From the NCBI GenBank assembly GCA_043801445.1, contig JAZDMB010000047.1, forward strand, positions 1 to 39,607: DNA of 39,607 nt. The letters run 5' to 3'. Each line of letters starts with the position of its first letter. Positions within the stretch are counted from its first letter, which is position 1. Shown here piece by piece: positions 16,984 to 24,723 of the stretch. Position numbers and translations under genes: made by a program. The DNA comes from JAZDFP01 sp043801445. Its GTDB lineage: Bacteria; Planctomycetota; MHYJ01; JACQXL01. The notes beneath the pieces are model-generated. The model saw nothing but the letters and a program-made list of their open reading frames with translations, was not told the DNA's origin and did not search any database.

Positions 16984-17010
16984 GACATATAGGTATCAAT
17001 CACCTCCTTT

Positions 17011-17051
17011 GTAAGAGGCAGTTAGCCCGTACGGGCGTTACTGCCTCTTAC
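17011..17051. repeat. Strong hairpin with perfect 12-bp arms
   Basis: GTAAGAGGCAGT (17011-17022) pairs perfectly with ACTGCCTCTTAC (17040-17051). The loop contains a further perfect palindrome, GCCCGTACGGGC (17025-17036), so the structure is a stacked double hairpin. No T-run follows on either strand, so it does not look like a standard terminator. Confidence 0.85.
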
Positions 17052-17206
17052 ATCCGCCTCTGGCGGATAGTTATAATATCAGACAGTGGGCTTGTTATCT
17101 CGCTGTTAGAGTTTACTCGTTATCCCTACGGGATACTACTCCACGAACCCTGACGGGTTCTCTGAGCGAGAACCCGGAACGGGTTAAATAGAATACCGTT
17201 AGGTAT
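17052..17206. repeat. Array of five mini-hairpins with 3-4 base loops
   Basis: Five short perfect palindromes follow one another: ATCCGCC-tct-GGCGGAT (17052-17068), TATCCC-tac-GGGATA (17121-17135), GAACCC-tgac-GGGTTC (17145-17160), AACCCG-gaa-CGGGTT (17171-17185) and ATACC-gtta-GGTAT (17193-17206). They share the plan of a 5-7 bp arm ending in C/G, a 3-4 base loop, and the mirror arm, but differ in arm sequence. Confidence 0.75.
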
Positions 17207-17278
17207 AACTTCTGCCACGAAGACACCGAAAATAAATTATTTCTTCTTCTTTGTGTCTTAATACCTTGGTGGCTAATT

Positions 17279-17653
17279 TTATACTTTCCTATACCGCAAG
17301 ATAATAACAATTGCAGCTATCGCACCCAGTGCATCAGCAATAAAATCCCATTCACTTGTCTGCCTACCCGGTATATAGAATTGATGGAATTCATCAGAAA
17401 AACCGTAGAGTATTGAACATGTCACACTGATAAAATATGCCTTTTGGACTATGAAAATCTTTTGTGACTTACGGCATGCCCGATAAATCAGTCCTGCAAG
17501 CACTCCATAAGCAATAAAATGAAGCACCTTATCTATACCGATAATTTTTATCGGTATTTCTAATCTTGCCTGATGAGATGATAAAAATATGGCAAAGGCA
17601 TACAGATAAACCGGCAACCAGTATCTGATTTGATAATAAATGATTTTTGTCAT
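17279..17653 (-). CDS. VanZ-like family membrane protein
   Basis: This 124-residue protein has four predicted membrane helices (about residues 8-24, 45-60, 72-88 and 103-120). It matches the VanZ family by the motif IDKVLHFIAYGVLAGL and the hallmark GFSDEFHQFYIPGRQTSEWDFIADALGA. VanZ of Tn1546 gives low-level teicoplanin resistance, but most homologues have no known function. Its ATG overlaps the mutM stop codon by one base pair step (ATGA at 17650-17653), so the two are translationally coupled. A one-operon link with DNA repair has no evident functional meaning. Confidence 0.88.
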   Translation of the reverse strand: MTKIIYYQIRYWLPVYLYAFAIFLSSHQARLEIPIKIIGIDKVLHFIAYGVLAGLIYRACRKSQKIFIVQKAYFISVTCSILYGFSDEFHQFYIPGRQTSEWDFIADALGAIAAIVIILRYRKV

Positions 17654-18477
17654 AGTGATTGGCAGTAAGGACAGAAGGAGGCACTCCGAGAACCAATTTT
17701 TATCCGTTTAATTACCGTTCTACATCTTAAGCACGATTCTCCTTCCCTACCATATGCCTTGATATATGGAACATATCCGCCGGGTTTGCCTTCCACATCT
17801 ACATATAATTCTACGGAACTACCCCGCTTTTTTATTGCCAGATTAAGTATTTTCCTTATTCCCTGATATATTTTATTGATTTCCATATCAGTTAATGAAT
17901 CTGGGTTTCTGAGCGGATGAATTTTCGCATAGAACAGAATTTCATCAGCATAGAGATTGCCGATTCCACTGATAAATTTCGGGTCCATGAGAATGGGTTT
18001 AATACGTCCGTTGGGGCGTTTCTTTAGCAATTGCCTTAACGATTTCAACGTAAATGTCTTTTCCAACGGCTCGGGACCGAATTCCATGTCATTTATGAAT
18101 TTAACCATATCTGACTTTTCGAACATCTTGACATAACCGAATCGTCTCTGATCCCAGAACCTCAATTGATATTTGTTACTGAGATTAAAAATGACATGGG
18201 TATGCTTTTTTATCGGTGCAGTCTTCGGCAAGTAGAGTAATTGTCCAGATATTTTCAGATGAATAACCAGCGAATAGTCGCTTGATAATGTAATAATAAT
18301 TATTTTCGCGCGGCGTTTAGCATCAATAATGGTTTTGCCAATAACGGCATTCCTAAATAGCGTTGGAGTGGTATTAATAATCTTTGGCAAGAGGATAGTA
18401 ACATCGATTATCTTTAAACCGAGAGTGTTCTTACATAACCCTCGGCGAATTGTTTCTACTTCAGGTAGTTCAGGCAT
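17650..18477 (-). CDS. mutM: Formamidopyrimidine-DNA glycosylase (Fpg/MutM)
   Basis: This 275-residue enzyme removes 8-oxoguanine and other oxidised purines and nicks the DNA (beta,delta-elimination). The start is ATG 18477, giving M-PELPEVETIRRG: the catalytic nucleophile is the N-terminal proline exposed after methionine removal, so an upstream in-frame ATG at 18486 cannot be right. Also visible are the catalytic E3, the lysine loop (around HLKISGQL), the helix-two-turn-helix ISGIGNLYADEILF with the conserved GIGNIYA-type motif, and a C-terminal zinc finger (CLRC...CPYC). The upstream ribosome site is weak. The length is usual for the family. It is first in a two-gene unit with the VanZ-like gene. 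Confidence 0.96.
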   Translation of the reverse strand: MPELPEVETIRRGLCKNTLGLKIIDVTILLPKIINTTPTLFRNAVIGKTIIDAKRRAKIIIITLSSDYSLVIHLKISGQLLYLPKTAPIKKHTHVIFNLSNKYQLRFWDQRRFGYVKMFEKSDMVKFINDMEFGPEPLEKTFTLKSLRQLLKKRPNGRIKPILMDPKFISGIGNLYADEILFYAKIHPLRNPDSLTDMEINKIYQGIRKILNLAIKKRGSSVELYVDVEGKPGGYVPYIKAYGREGESCLRCRTVIKRIKIGSRSASFCPYCQSL

Positions 18478-18520
18478 ATAATTCAATAATAATAAAATAA
18501 ATTGTTATGATATTCTTATA

Positions 18521-18536
18521 GTATTAATTATAATAC
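18521..18536. repeat. Palindrome in the divergent mutM / radical-SAM spacer
   Basis: GTATTA-atta-TAATAC (18521-18536) is a perfect 6-bp inverted repeat in a very AT-rich 123-base divergent spacer. A TTGACT hexamer (18564-18569) faces the radical-SAM gene, but no good -10 is found at a normal distance. It could be an operator serving both genes; evidence is thin. Confidence 0.3.
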
Positions 18537-18600
18537 AAATAATCAAGTTAAATATTTTCTCTCTTGACTTTAATTTTCCAGGAGTCATATTAAAAGAAAT

Positions 18601-19563
18601 ATGGAAGCATCTTATTTGAAATTAGGTGATAAAGAATTAGCCAAACGTGCAACTGAGGCTAATCTTATATTGAAAGAATGTATTTTATGCCCGAGACGCT
18701 GCAAAATAAACCGCCTGGCCGGCGAATTGGGATTTTGTAAGAGCGGGAAAGAAATAGTTATATCTAGTTCGGGGCCACATCATGGTGAAGAACCTCCTAT
18801 TTCAGGATTTGGCGGGTCGGGTACCATCTTTTTTACGGGGTGTAATCTGAGATGCCTTTTCTGCCAGAATTATCAGATTAGTCAGGAATATGAAGGCAAA
18901 CCTGTTACGACAGAGAAATTAAGCCAAATAATGATTTCATTGCAGAAAAAAGGATGCCATAATATCAATCTGGTTTCACCGACCCATTTCGTTCCGCAGA
19001 TTTTAGATTCTTTGCTTTATGCAGTGAAAAAAGGACTAACCTTACCGATTGTCTACAATACAAATGGTTACGATAGCATAGAAACATTGAGATTGCTTGA
19101 TGGCATTGTTGATATTTATCTACCTGATATCAAATACAGTGATGATAAATATGCTCAAGAATATTCTGCAGTTAGTGATTATATCAAAAACAACCGTCCT
19201 GCATTAAAAGAAATGCATCGGCAAGTAGATAACCTCTTGCAAACAAAAATGGGCGTGGCGGAACGTGGTATAATTATCAGACATTTAGTTCTACCTCAAA
19301 GAGTCGCCGGCAGTTTTGCCTCGCTTGATTTTATTAAACGAGAAATCTCAAGAAATGCATGTATAAGTTTAATGTCACAATATCACCCTTCTTACAAAAC
19401 ACACAAATATCCGCTGATTAATAGACGTCTAAAACAATCAGAATATAATGAGGTGGTACAATATGCTGAATCATTGGAATTGGGAAATTGTTATATCCAA
19501 TCATTAACCAGCAGTGATGATTATCTACCCAACTTCAATAAGGAACGACCTTTTGATAAGTAA
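18601..19563 (+). CDS. Radical SAM protein of the PflX-like group (COG1313)
   Basis: This 320-residue protein carries the radical SAM cluster motif C81-N-L-R-C85-L-F-C88 in the context FTGCNLRCLFCQNYQIS. An N-terminal set of cysteines (C27, C30, C34, C46 in CILCPRRCKINRLAGELGFC) could hold a second metal site. The sequence YNTNGYDSIETLRLLDGIVDIYLPDIKY is typical of the pyruvate-formate-lyase-activating-enzyme-related group COG1313, whose substrates are mostly unknown. It should bind a [4Fe-4S] cluster and SAM in the cytosol. No glycyl-radical enzyme is encoded nearby. ATG 18601 is chosen; AGGAG at 18580-18584 is too far upstream to be a normal ribosome site for it. Confidence 0.88.
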   Translation: MEASYLKLGDKELAKRATEANLILKECILCPRRCKINRLAGELGFCKSGKEIVISSSGPHHGEEPPISGFGGSGTIFFTGCNLRCLFCQNYQISQEYEGKPVTTEKLSQIMISLQKKGCHNINLVSPTHFVPQILDSLLYAVKKGLTLPIVYNTNGYDSIETLRLLDGIVDIYLPDIKYSDDKYAQEYSAVSDYIKNNRPALKEMHRQVDNLLQTKMGVAERGIIIRHLVLPQRVAGSFASLDFIKREISRNACISLMSQYHPSYKTHKYPLINRRLKQSEYNEVVQYAESLELGNCYIQSLTSSDDYLPNFNKERPFDK

Positions 19564-19840
19564 TGATTGATTTGTCAATTGCATTATTTAGTCGGGTATA
19601 TCTCTCCTGTTATTTATATATTAATAACCGGCGTTTAAACTGAATCAAGTTTCTTGGATTTACTTACCACTTACTTATCAATCTATTTCTTCTATTCACC
19701 AGTCTACAATATATGTGCTAATTTTATTTATCCATATGCTTTATTGTATTAAATAAATACTCATTAAAAAATTGACAAATTGGGTCTGAGCAATAAAAAT
19801 AAACTAGTTCCTGTTACCAAAATAACTTAGAAATATAAAA
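19564..19840. other. AT-rich intergenic region before the nucleotidyltransferase-pil cluster
   Basis: No gene is seen in these 277 bases. The right end holds the promoter-like site listed at 19772-19799. The composition is extremely AT-rich and no strong hairpin is found. Confidence 0.5.
19772..19799 (+). promoter_or_regulatory. Possible promoter of the nucleotidyltransferase-pil cluster
   Basis: A perfect TTGACA (19772-19777) is followed by a 16-base spacer and TAAAAA (19794-19799, 4 of 6 matches to TATAAT). It lies 41 bases before the ATG at 19841. The 16-base spacing matches the three stronger promoter-like sites in this window. Confidence 0.4.
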
Positions 19841-20671
19841 ATGAAGGCTTTAATTCTTGGTGCCGGTTATGGTGTCCGTTTGTATCCATTAACTGCAAAT
19901 ACTCCCAAACCTCTTTTAGAAGTTGCTGGGAAACCGGTAATAGAATGGTCATTAGATTGGTTATTACCAAATAAAGAAATAGAAGAAATTATTATTGTCA
20001 GTAATCATCGTTTTTATAACAATTATCAAAAATGGTTAAAAGAAAAAATGTCTGTGCGCGGAACCCCTTATTATCAGTGGGGAAAAAAAATCAGTATCTA
20101 TGATGATAAAACCATTAATATTGATGATAAATTGGGAGCTATAGGCGATATTCAATTTGTTATTAATAAGGCTAACATTAAAGATGACTTGTTAGTAGTA
20201 GCCGGTGATAATATATTTGAAGTTGATTTGGTTAATTTTATTAAGTATTTTAAAAAACATGGCTCAACTATTGGACTAAAAGATTTCAGTAATATTAATA
20301 AAAGTATTATTGGACAATATGGCGTGGTCACATTAGATGAAAGCAATAGGGTTGTAGATTTCGAAGAGAAGTCCCCCTATCCCAAAAGTACATTGGTTGC
20401 TATCTGTTTATACATTTTTTCAAGAGAAAGTCTCAAACTAATCAGTGAATATTTGAAAAATGGACTTAACCCTGATGCACCGGGTTTTTATTTGCAGTGG
20501 CTTCATAAAAAAGAAAACTTATATGGATATATTCTAAAAGGCTGTTGGTTTGATATTGGTGATATAGATTCATATGAAAATGCTTCAAATTATTATAGTA
20601 GTAACTATGTCGCAAATGAATCGTCAAAACAACGGCGAATCTCAGCGCTAAATAAAATACAGAAGTATTAA
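19841..20671 (+). CDS. Sugar-phosphate nucleotidyltransferase
   Basis: This 276-residue cytoplasmic enzyme activates a sugar phosphate with an NTP. The N-terminal signature GAGYGVRLYPLTANTPKPLLEVAGKPVIEW contains the GxGxRL-PKPL nucleotide-binding motif of the RmlA/GalU/GlmU superfamily. The metal-binding VVAGDNIFEVD and the sugar-binding GQYGVVTLDESNRVVDFEEKSP also fit, as does WFDIGDIDSYENA near the end. The length and sequence resemble glucose-1-phosphate thymidylyltransferase-like or mannose-1-phosphate guanylyltransferase-like proteins; the exact sugar cannot be assigned. The ribosome site is weak. It is followed 53 bases later by pilM on the same strand. A role in surface glycan or pilus glycosylation is an inference. 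Confidence 0.88.
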   Translation: MKALILGAGYGVRLYPLTANTPKPLLEVAGKPVIEWSLDWLLPNKEIEEIIIVSNHRFYNNYQKWLKEKMSVRGTPYYQWGKKISIYDDKTINIDDKLGAIGDIQFVINKANIKDDLLVVAGDNIFEVDLVNFIKYFKKHGSTIGLKDFSNINKSIIGQYGVVTLDESNRVVDFEEKSPYPKSTLVAICLYIFSRESLKLISEYLKNGLNPDAPGFYLQWLHKKENLYGYILKGCWFDIGDIDSYENASNYYSSNYVANESSKQRRISALNKIQKY

Positions 20672-20724
20672 CAAAAAACATCAAATTAATAGAAATAAAA
20701 CAGAAACTTGATAACATAATAACT

Positions 20725-21777
20725 ATGCCAAAAATAAAAGGGAAACCAATTGTGGGACTAGATATAGGATCACAAGTTATCAAAGCTGTAGAATTAATCC
20801 ACTCCCCTAAAACGAATAGCTATACCATCAGCGGCTATGCTTATTATGAAATTCTTCCTGGAGAAAATATAAAAGAAGCAATAAAAAAAATATGGGCAAC
20901 TAATGATTTCCACACTACAAAAGTAGTTACAGCAATATCAGGACGTTCAGTTATAGTTCGTTATATAACTATGCCGGAAATGTCTGATGAAGAATTGAAA
21001 AATGCTATACAATACGAAGCGAGTAAATATATTCCATTTGAAATAGATGAGGTAATGATTGATTGCTTACGCTTACCACATATACAAAAAGAACAAAAAA
21101 GTGATGGGGCAACAAAAGATATGTCGGTTCTTTTAGTAGCAGCTAAAAAAGACAAACTTGATGAACATATTAACCTTTTAGAGGAAAGTGGCCTTTGGCC
21201 TATTGCTATTGATGTTGATTGTTTTGCATTAGGTAATTCTTTCGAATTGAAGCAATCAAATAATCCCCCATCAAATATAACAAATAAAGTAACGGCTCTT
21301 ATAGATATTGGAGCAATGAAAACAAACGTTAATATTATGTCTGGACTTCAAGTATCTTTTACTAGAGAAATTTATATAGGCGGTAAAGATTTTACTGAAT
21401 CTACCAGTAAAAAGATGGGAATACCTGAAAAAGAAGCAGAAGAACTCAAAAAAAATCCTGGTCTTAAATTTGAAGAAGTTAAAGATTATATAAGTTCTCT
21501 ACTAGATGACCTTACTCATGAAATAAAACTTTCATTTGATTATTTTGAACACCAGTTTGATAAGCCGATAGACGATATCTATCTTTCCGGAGGCTCTTCT
21601 TTATTGCAAGGATTAGAAGAATCATTCGAATCGGCATTCAATAAAAAACCTATCAGATGGGATCCGTGCGAGTCCTTTGAAATTTTATCTGAAAAAATTG
21701 ATACTTCCGAATTAAAGAAAAAAGCTTCCCAATTAGTTATAGCTACCGGTCTAGCAGCAAGGATAAAAAAGGATTAA
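20725..21777 (+). CDS. pilM: Type IV pilus assembly protein PilM
   Basis: PilM is an actin-like cytoplasmic ATP-binding protein that holds the N-terminus of PilN and links the inner-membrane platform to the motor. This 350-residue protein is the usual length. Visible features are the first phosphate loop GLDIGSQVIKAVEL, the typical YITMPEMSDEELKNAIQYEASKYIPFEIDEV segment, the second phosphate loop IDIGAMKTNVNI, and the adenosine motif YLSGGSSLLQGLEE. It is first in the tightly packed order pilM-pilN-pilO-(pilP-like)-pilQ, with three bases to the next gene. No strong ribosome site is seen. Confidence 0.95.
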   Translation: MPKIKGKPIVGLDIGSQVIKAVELIHSPKTNSYTISGYAYYEILPGENIKEAIKKIWATNDFHTTKVVTAISGRSVIVRYITMPEMSDEELKNAIQYEASKYIPFEIDEVMIDCLRLPHIQKEQKSDGATKDMSVLLVAAKKDKLDEHINLLEESGLWPIAIDVDCFALGNSFELKQSNNPPSNITNKVTALIDIGAMKTNVNIMSGLQVSFTREIYIGGKDFTESTSKKMGIPEKEAEELKKNPGLKFEEVKDYISSLLDDLTHEIKLSFDYFEHQFDKPIDDIYLSGGSSLLQGLEESFESAFNKKPIRWDPCESFEILSEKIDTSELKKKASQLVIATGLAARIKKD

Positions 21778-21780
21778 TAT

Positions 21781-22410
21781 ATGATTCGTATTAATTTGCT
21801 TCCACCGGAAAGACAGCGTAAAGAAAGGACTCCTCTACCTAGATTTTTAGCAATGAATGCTGCAATAATTATTTGTGCACTTTTATTAATCTGGGATATA
21901 TACCTTTATAGGGGTGTTAAACAACAAACTACAGAGTATAACACAAAAAAAGAAAATTTAGAATCCTTACTCAAACAAGTTGAACCTTATGACCAAATGT
22001 TAATTGATGAAACAAAACTTAACGAGTGGAATAAAGCCGCCACGGAAATAAAAAATACTCGTTCTTTCTTATGGTGGGAAAAAATAGATGAGCTGTGGAA
22101 TGTTATTTATAGTTCTCATGATATTTGGATTACTGCGTTACAAGCATTAGATGGTCCTCCCCCTGGTCGCCGTGCCGATACAAAAATAGAAGCATCTATC
22201 ACTATGAATTGCCTTGCGGCTGGCTCATCTTCAGATAGAATGACTAGTTTCAGAAAGGAACTTAAAAATCACCCCGGATTAAAAGAAACATTTAATCTTG
22301 GATTAAATGAACCACCTCAATTTCAGGTTATTGCTCAACCTGAATATAAGGAGGAATTTGCAGTTAAATTCGATATAGACTTAGCAAAAGAACTGAAAAT
22401 GAAAAAATAA
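21781..22410 (+). CDS. pilN: Type IV pilus assembly protein PilN
   Basis: PilN is a bitopic inner-membrane protein that dimerises with PilO and binds PilM through its N-terminal INLLP motif. That motif is here as MIRINLLPPERQ. A membrane helix follows (about residues 25-42), then a coiled coil (EYNTKKENLESLLKQVE) and a periplasmic ferredoxin-like fold. The 209-residue length is normal. The start lies four bases after the pilM stop, with AAGGA upstream. The end shares one base with pilO (TAATG), indicating coupling. Confidence 0.92.
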   Translation: MIRINLLPPERQRKERTPLPRFLAMNAAIIICALLLIWDIYLYRGVKQQTTEYNTKKENLESLLKQVEPYDQMLIDETKLNEWNKAATEIKNTRSFLWWEKIDELWNVIYSSHDIWITALQALDGPPPGRRADTKIEASITMNCLAAGSSSDRMTSFRKELKNHPGLKETFNLGLNEPPQFQVIAQPEYKEEFAVKFDIDLAKELKMKK

Positions 22411-23003
22411 TGAAACTAAAACTATCGGAAAAACAATTACTTATTTTAACTATTATTATACCTACAATTATTGCTGTTATTTTAGGAGTTGTGGGGTATT
22501 TTATATTTTCCAAGCAACGCTCTCTCTTAACTAAAAATATTAATGAGACTTCTGCCAAGATTAAAGAGGCCACCGATAGATTAGTTGAAATGGAAGAACT
22601 TAAAGAAAGACTCGATAAATTAAGAAAAGAACAAAATGAGCTTGAAGCACTTATGCCTACGAAAGAGGAAATTTCTTATGAGAATTTTATTGATACACTA
22701 ACAAAATTAAGTCGTGAAGCAAATATTTACCTTTCTAGTGCCATACCTGAACAAAATAGAGGGAATCCATCATCCATTCAGAGTAGCCCTTTTGACAAAA
22801 TTTCCTATAGGTTATCGATAACTGGTGATTTTTTTCAAGTTATACATTACATTTACCTCTTGGAAACTTATCAAAGATTTATTAAAGTGAATAAATTTTC
22901 CGTTAAACCAATCACCGAAAGTACTAATGATAAAACTGCTAGATATAGTTTAGATTTGACACTAACAACTTATGTTTACAATAAACTTCAAACTAAAAAA
23001 TAA
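22410..23003 (+). CDS. pilO: Type IV pilus assembly protein PilO
   Basis: PilO partners PilN in the alignment complex. This 197-residue protein has a short cytoplasmic N-terminus, a membrane helix (about residues 9-31), a coiled coil with alternating charged residues (KIKEATDRLVEMEELKERLDKLRKEQNELEALMP), and a periplasmic domain with the family pattern FDKISYRLSITGDFFQVIHYIYLLETYQRFIKVNKF. It is typical of PilO in length and pattern. It overlaps pilN by one base and ends 23 bases before the next gene. Confidence 0.92.
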   Translation: MKLKLSEKQLLILTIIIPTIIAVILGVVGYFIFSKQRSLLTKNINETSAKIKEATDRLVEMEELKERLDKLRKEQNELEALMPTKEEISYENFIDTLTKLSREANIYLSSAIPEQNRGNPSSIQSSPFDKISYRLSITGDFFQVIHYIYLLETYQRFIKVNKFSVKPITESTNDKTARYSLDLTLTTYVYNKLQTKK

Positions 23004-23026
23004 AATAATTTATTAAATATTCGACT

Positions 23027-24709
23027 ATGCGTTTATTTCTTTATTTAGTACCATCAATTTTGCTGATTTATTTATTACCAACAAGCTTAATCTCGGCACA
23101 AACCACCCAATCTTCTTCTAATTCCAAAACAACTCAATCGGAAAAAGTCGTTAAAAACTCACCGGAAACTGCTAAAAACGATGAGAGTTGGTATATCATT
23201 TTATTAAAGGGGGAAAAAATCGGTTACATGAATACTTCATTTAGCGAATCAAATAACACTTCACAGGAAAAATCTCAACCAAAAAAGTTATATAAATTCT
23301 CAAGAGAAATTTCATTCATTAAACCTTCTTTTTTGCCATATCAAAAATTAACCGAGGAAATTCAAGTTAATGCAGATAGTTTAGATTTTCAAAGCTTAAA
23401 TCTTAAACTATTACTAACAGATAACCGCGAATTTATTCTCAAGGGATTCAAAAATGAGAATAAAGTAAAGTTTTTCATTACAGTCCAGACCGCATCATCT
23501 ACTAACAAACCGATTCCAGAAACAAGTACCAAAGAATTTACATCTAAAGAAAACTTTTATTCAGAACAACTATTAGGCATTGCTTTAATTAAAAATAATT
23601 GGTCTGTCACTCAAAGTTATCCTCTAAGGTTTATTAGCAATTACAATTTAAGTAATTTTTTTACTGATGCACACTTAATGGTAAGGGAGAAAACTTCTCA
23701 GATGATAATGGGAACAACAACCGAAGGATATCTTTGTTCTTTAATTATCTTAGATCATGCTTCAAGTATTAAAGAAATAGAATATTTTATAGGATCAAAT
23801 GGCATTCTTCTAAGACAAACTATCGGAGATATTAATATTATTAAAATAGCAAAGGAGGAATTTGCAAATAAAGTAAATAATAACAAACGCATCTTTGAAC
23901 GTAAGGGACGTCCCGATCCATTTGCGATTAAACTTTCACCAATAGCCAAAAAAGGTAGCCCACCGACTACCCAACCTCCACAACAACCTCCCTCTCCTCC
24001 ACCTGAATTATTCGCTTTATTGAAACAAGCAGAGGACCAATTGAAATTAATGAAAGATATTTATGATAAAACTCCAGAGGAAGAAAGAGATAAATTATTA
24101 TCTGCGCCATACCAGAAAATATTAGACATTTATGAACAAATAAATCGCACTGATAATAATACTGCTAAGGAAAAAATGGCTTTAATTTACGATGAAGCCA
24201 GAAAGCTTTTTGCTGGAGCTGAAAAAATTTATGCCGAAGCACTCTATATAAAAACCGAATCTCAAAAGGATTTTGAGCTAAGAAATTTTAAGGAAATACC
24301 TAAAAATTTATCTAAGATTTCAGAATTAGCCGAAAGAAAAGAAACAAAAAATACTGAATACCTTCCAAGGATATTAAACTTAGTTGATGAAATGAAAGAA
24401 TTAGCTCGCCGCGCCAAAATAATAGAAGATTTTTTCTCCAAACAACCAATTGTTAACGGCATTATTTATTGTATTAAACCGGAGGAAGTTAAATTGCCAC
24501 CGTTAATTGTATATTTCCTTGGTGTGGAAATTTCCCTGCCAGTATCTTATTTCAAAAATATATCTGCCTCTGCAATTATAATTAACAATAAAACCTACAA
24601 GGAAGGCGATACAATATCAGATAATCTTGTGGCAAAAAAAATTATGCGTAATTTAATTACTTTCAATTACAAAAATGAAGAAATTACGATAGAGTATAAA
24701 AGTAAATAG
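23027..24709 (+). CDS. Long PilP-like periplasmic protein in the pil operon
   Basis: This 560-residue protein has a signal peptide (about residues 1-24, ending SAQ). An N-terminal beta domain begins SWYIILLKGEKIGYMNTSF, a pattern also seen in DUF3108-like and transglutaminase-associated domains. Then comes the PilP-like motif RKGRPDPF (292-299), comparable to the RRDPF segment of PilP. A proline-rich hinge (PPQQPPSPPPE, about 320-330) leads to a helical coiled-coil part (330-470). The C-terminal beta domain includes AIIINNKTYKEGDTISDNLVAKKI, a form known from PilP, which docks on the secretin. Normal PilP is under 200 residues, so this is a much enlarged version. Its position between pilO and pilQ is the PilP position. 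Identity as PilP is an inference from motif and place. Confidence 0.7.
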   Translation: MRLFLYLVPSILLIYLLPTSLISAQTTQSSSNSKTTQSEKVVKNSPETAKNDESWYIILLKGEKIGYMNTSFSESNNTSQEKSQPKKLYKFSREISFIKPSFLPYQKLTEEIQVNADSLDFQSLNLKLLLTDNREFILKGFKNENKVKFFITVQTASSTNKPIPETSTKEFTSKENFYSEQLLGIALIKNNWSVTQSYPLRFISNYNLSNFFTDAHLMVREKTSQMIMGTTTEGYLCSLIILDHASSIKEIEYFIGSNGILLRQTIGDINIIKIAKEEFANKVNNNKRIFERKGRPDPFAIKLSPIAKKGSPPTTQPPQQPPSPPPELFALLKQAEDQLKLMKDIYDKTPEEERDKLLSAPYQKILDIYEQINRTDNNTAKEKMALIYDEARKLFAGAEKIYAEALYIKTESQKDFELRNFKEIPKNLSKISELAERKETKNTEYLPRILNLVDEMKELARRAKIIEDFFSKQPIVNGIIYCIKPEEVKLPPLIVYFLGVEISLPVSYFKNISASAIIINNKTYKEGDTISDNLVAKKIMRNLITFNYKNEEITIEYKSK

Positions 24710-24723
24710 AAAAGGAGTTTTAT

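Larger units (their letters stand above)
16688..17278. other. Gene-free, hairpin-dense region
   Basis: About 590 bases between the mannosidase start and the VanZ stop carry no convincing gene. From left to right they hold the mannosidase leader, nine 21-bp tandem repeats, a large hairpin, five small hairpins and a further imperfect inverted repeat (17214-17273: GCCAC and AAGACAC paired with GTGTCTT and GTGGC). Open frames on both strands across the tandem repeats arise because 21 is divisible by three. Confidence 0.7.

Noticed and set aside
17000..17014. ATCACCTCCTTT resembling the 3' end of 16S rRNA
   Set aside because: Only about a dozen bases match and no rRNA sequence precedes it; it is more simply the reverse complement of a ribosome-binding-site-like string.
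16781..17153. Open frames on both strands across the 21-bp repeats, one with AAAGGAGGTGA upstream on the minus strand
   Set aside because: The frames follow from a repeat length divisible by three. The minus-strand frame needs a TTG start only about three bases after the ribosome-like site, and the peptide is a pure heptad repeat.
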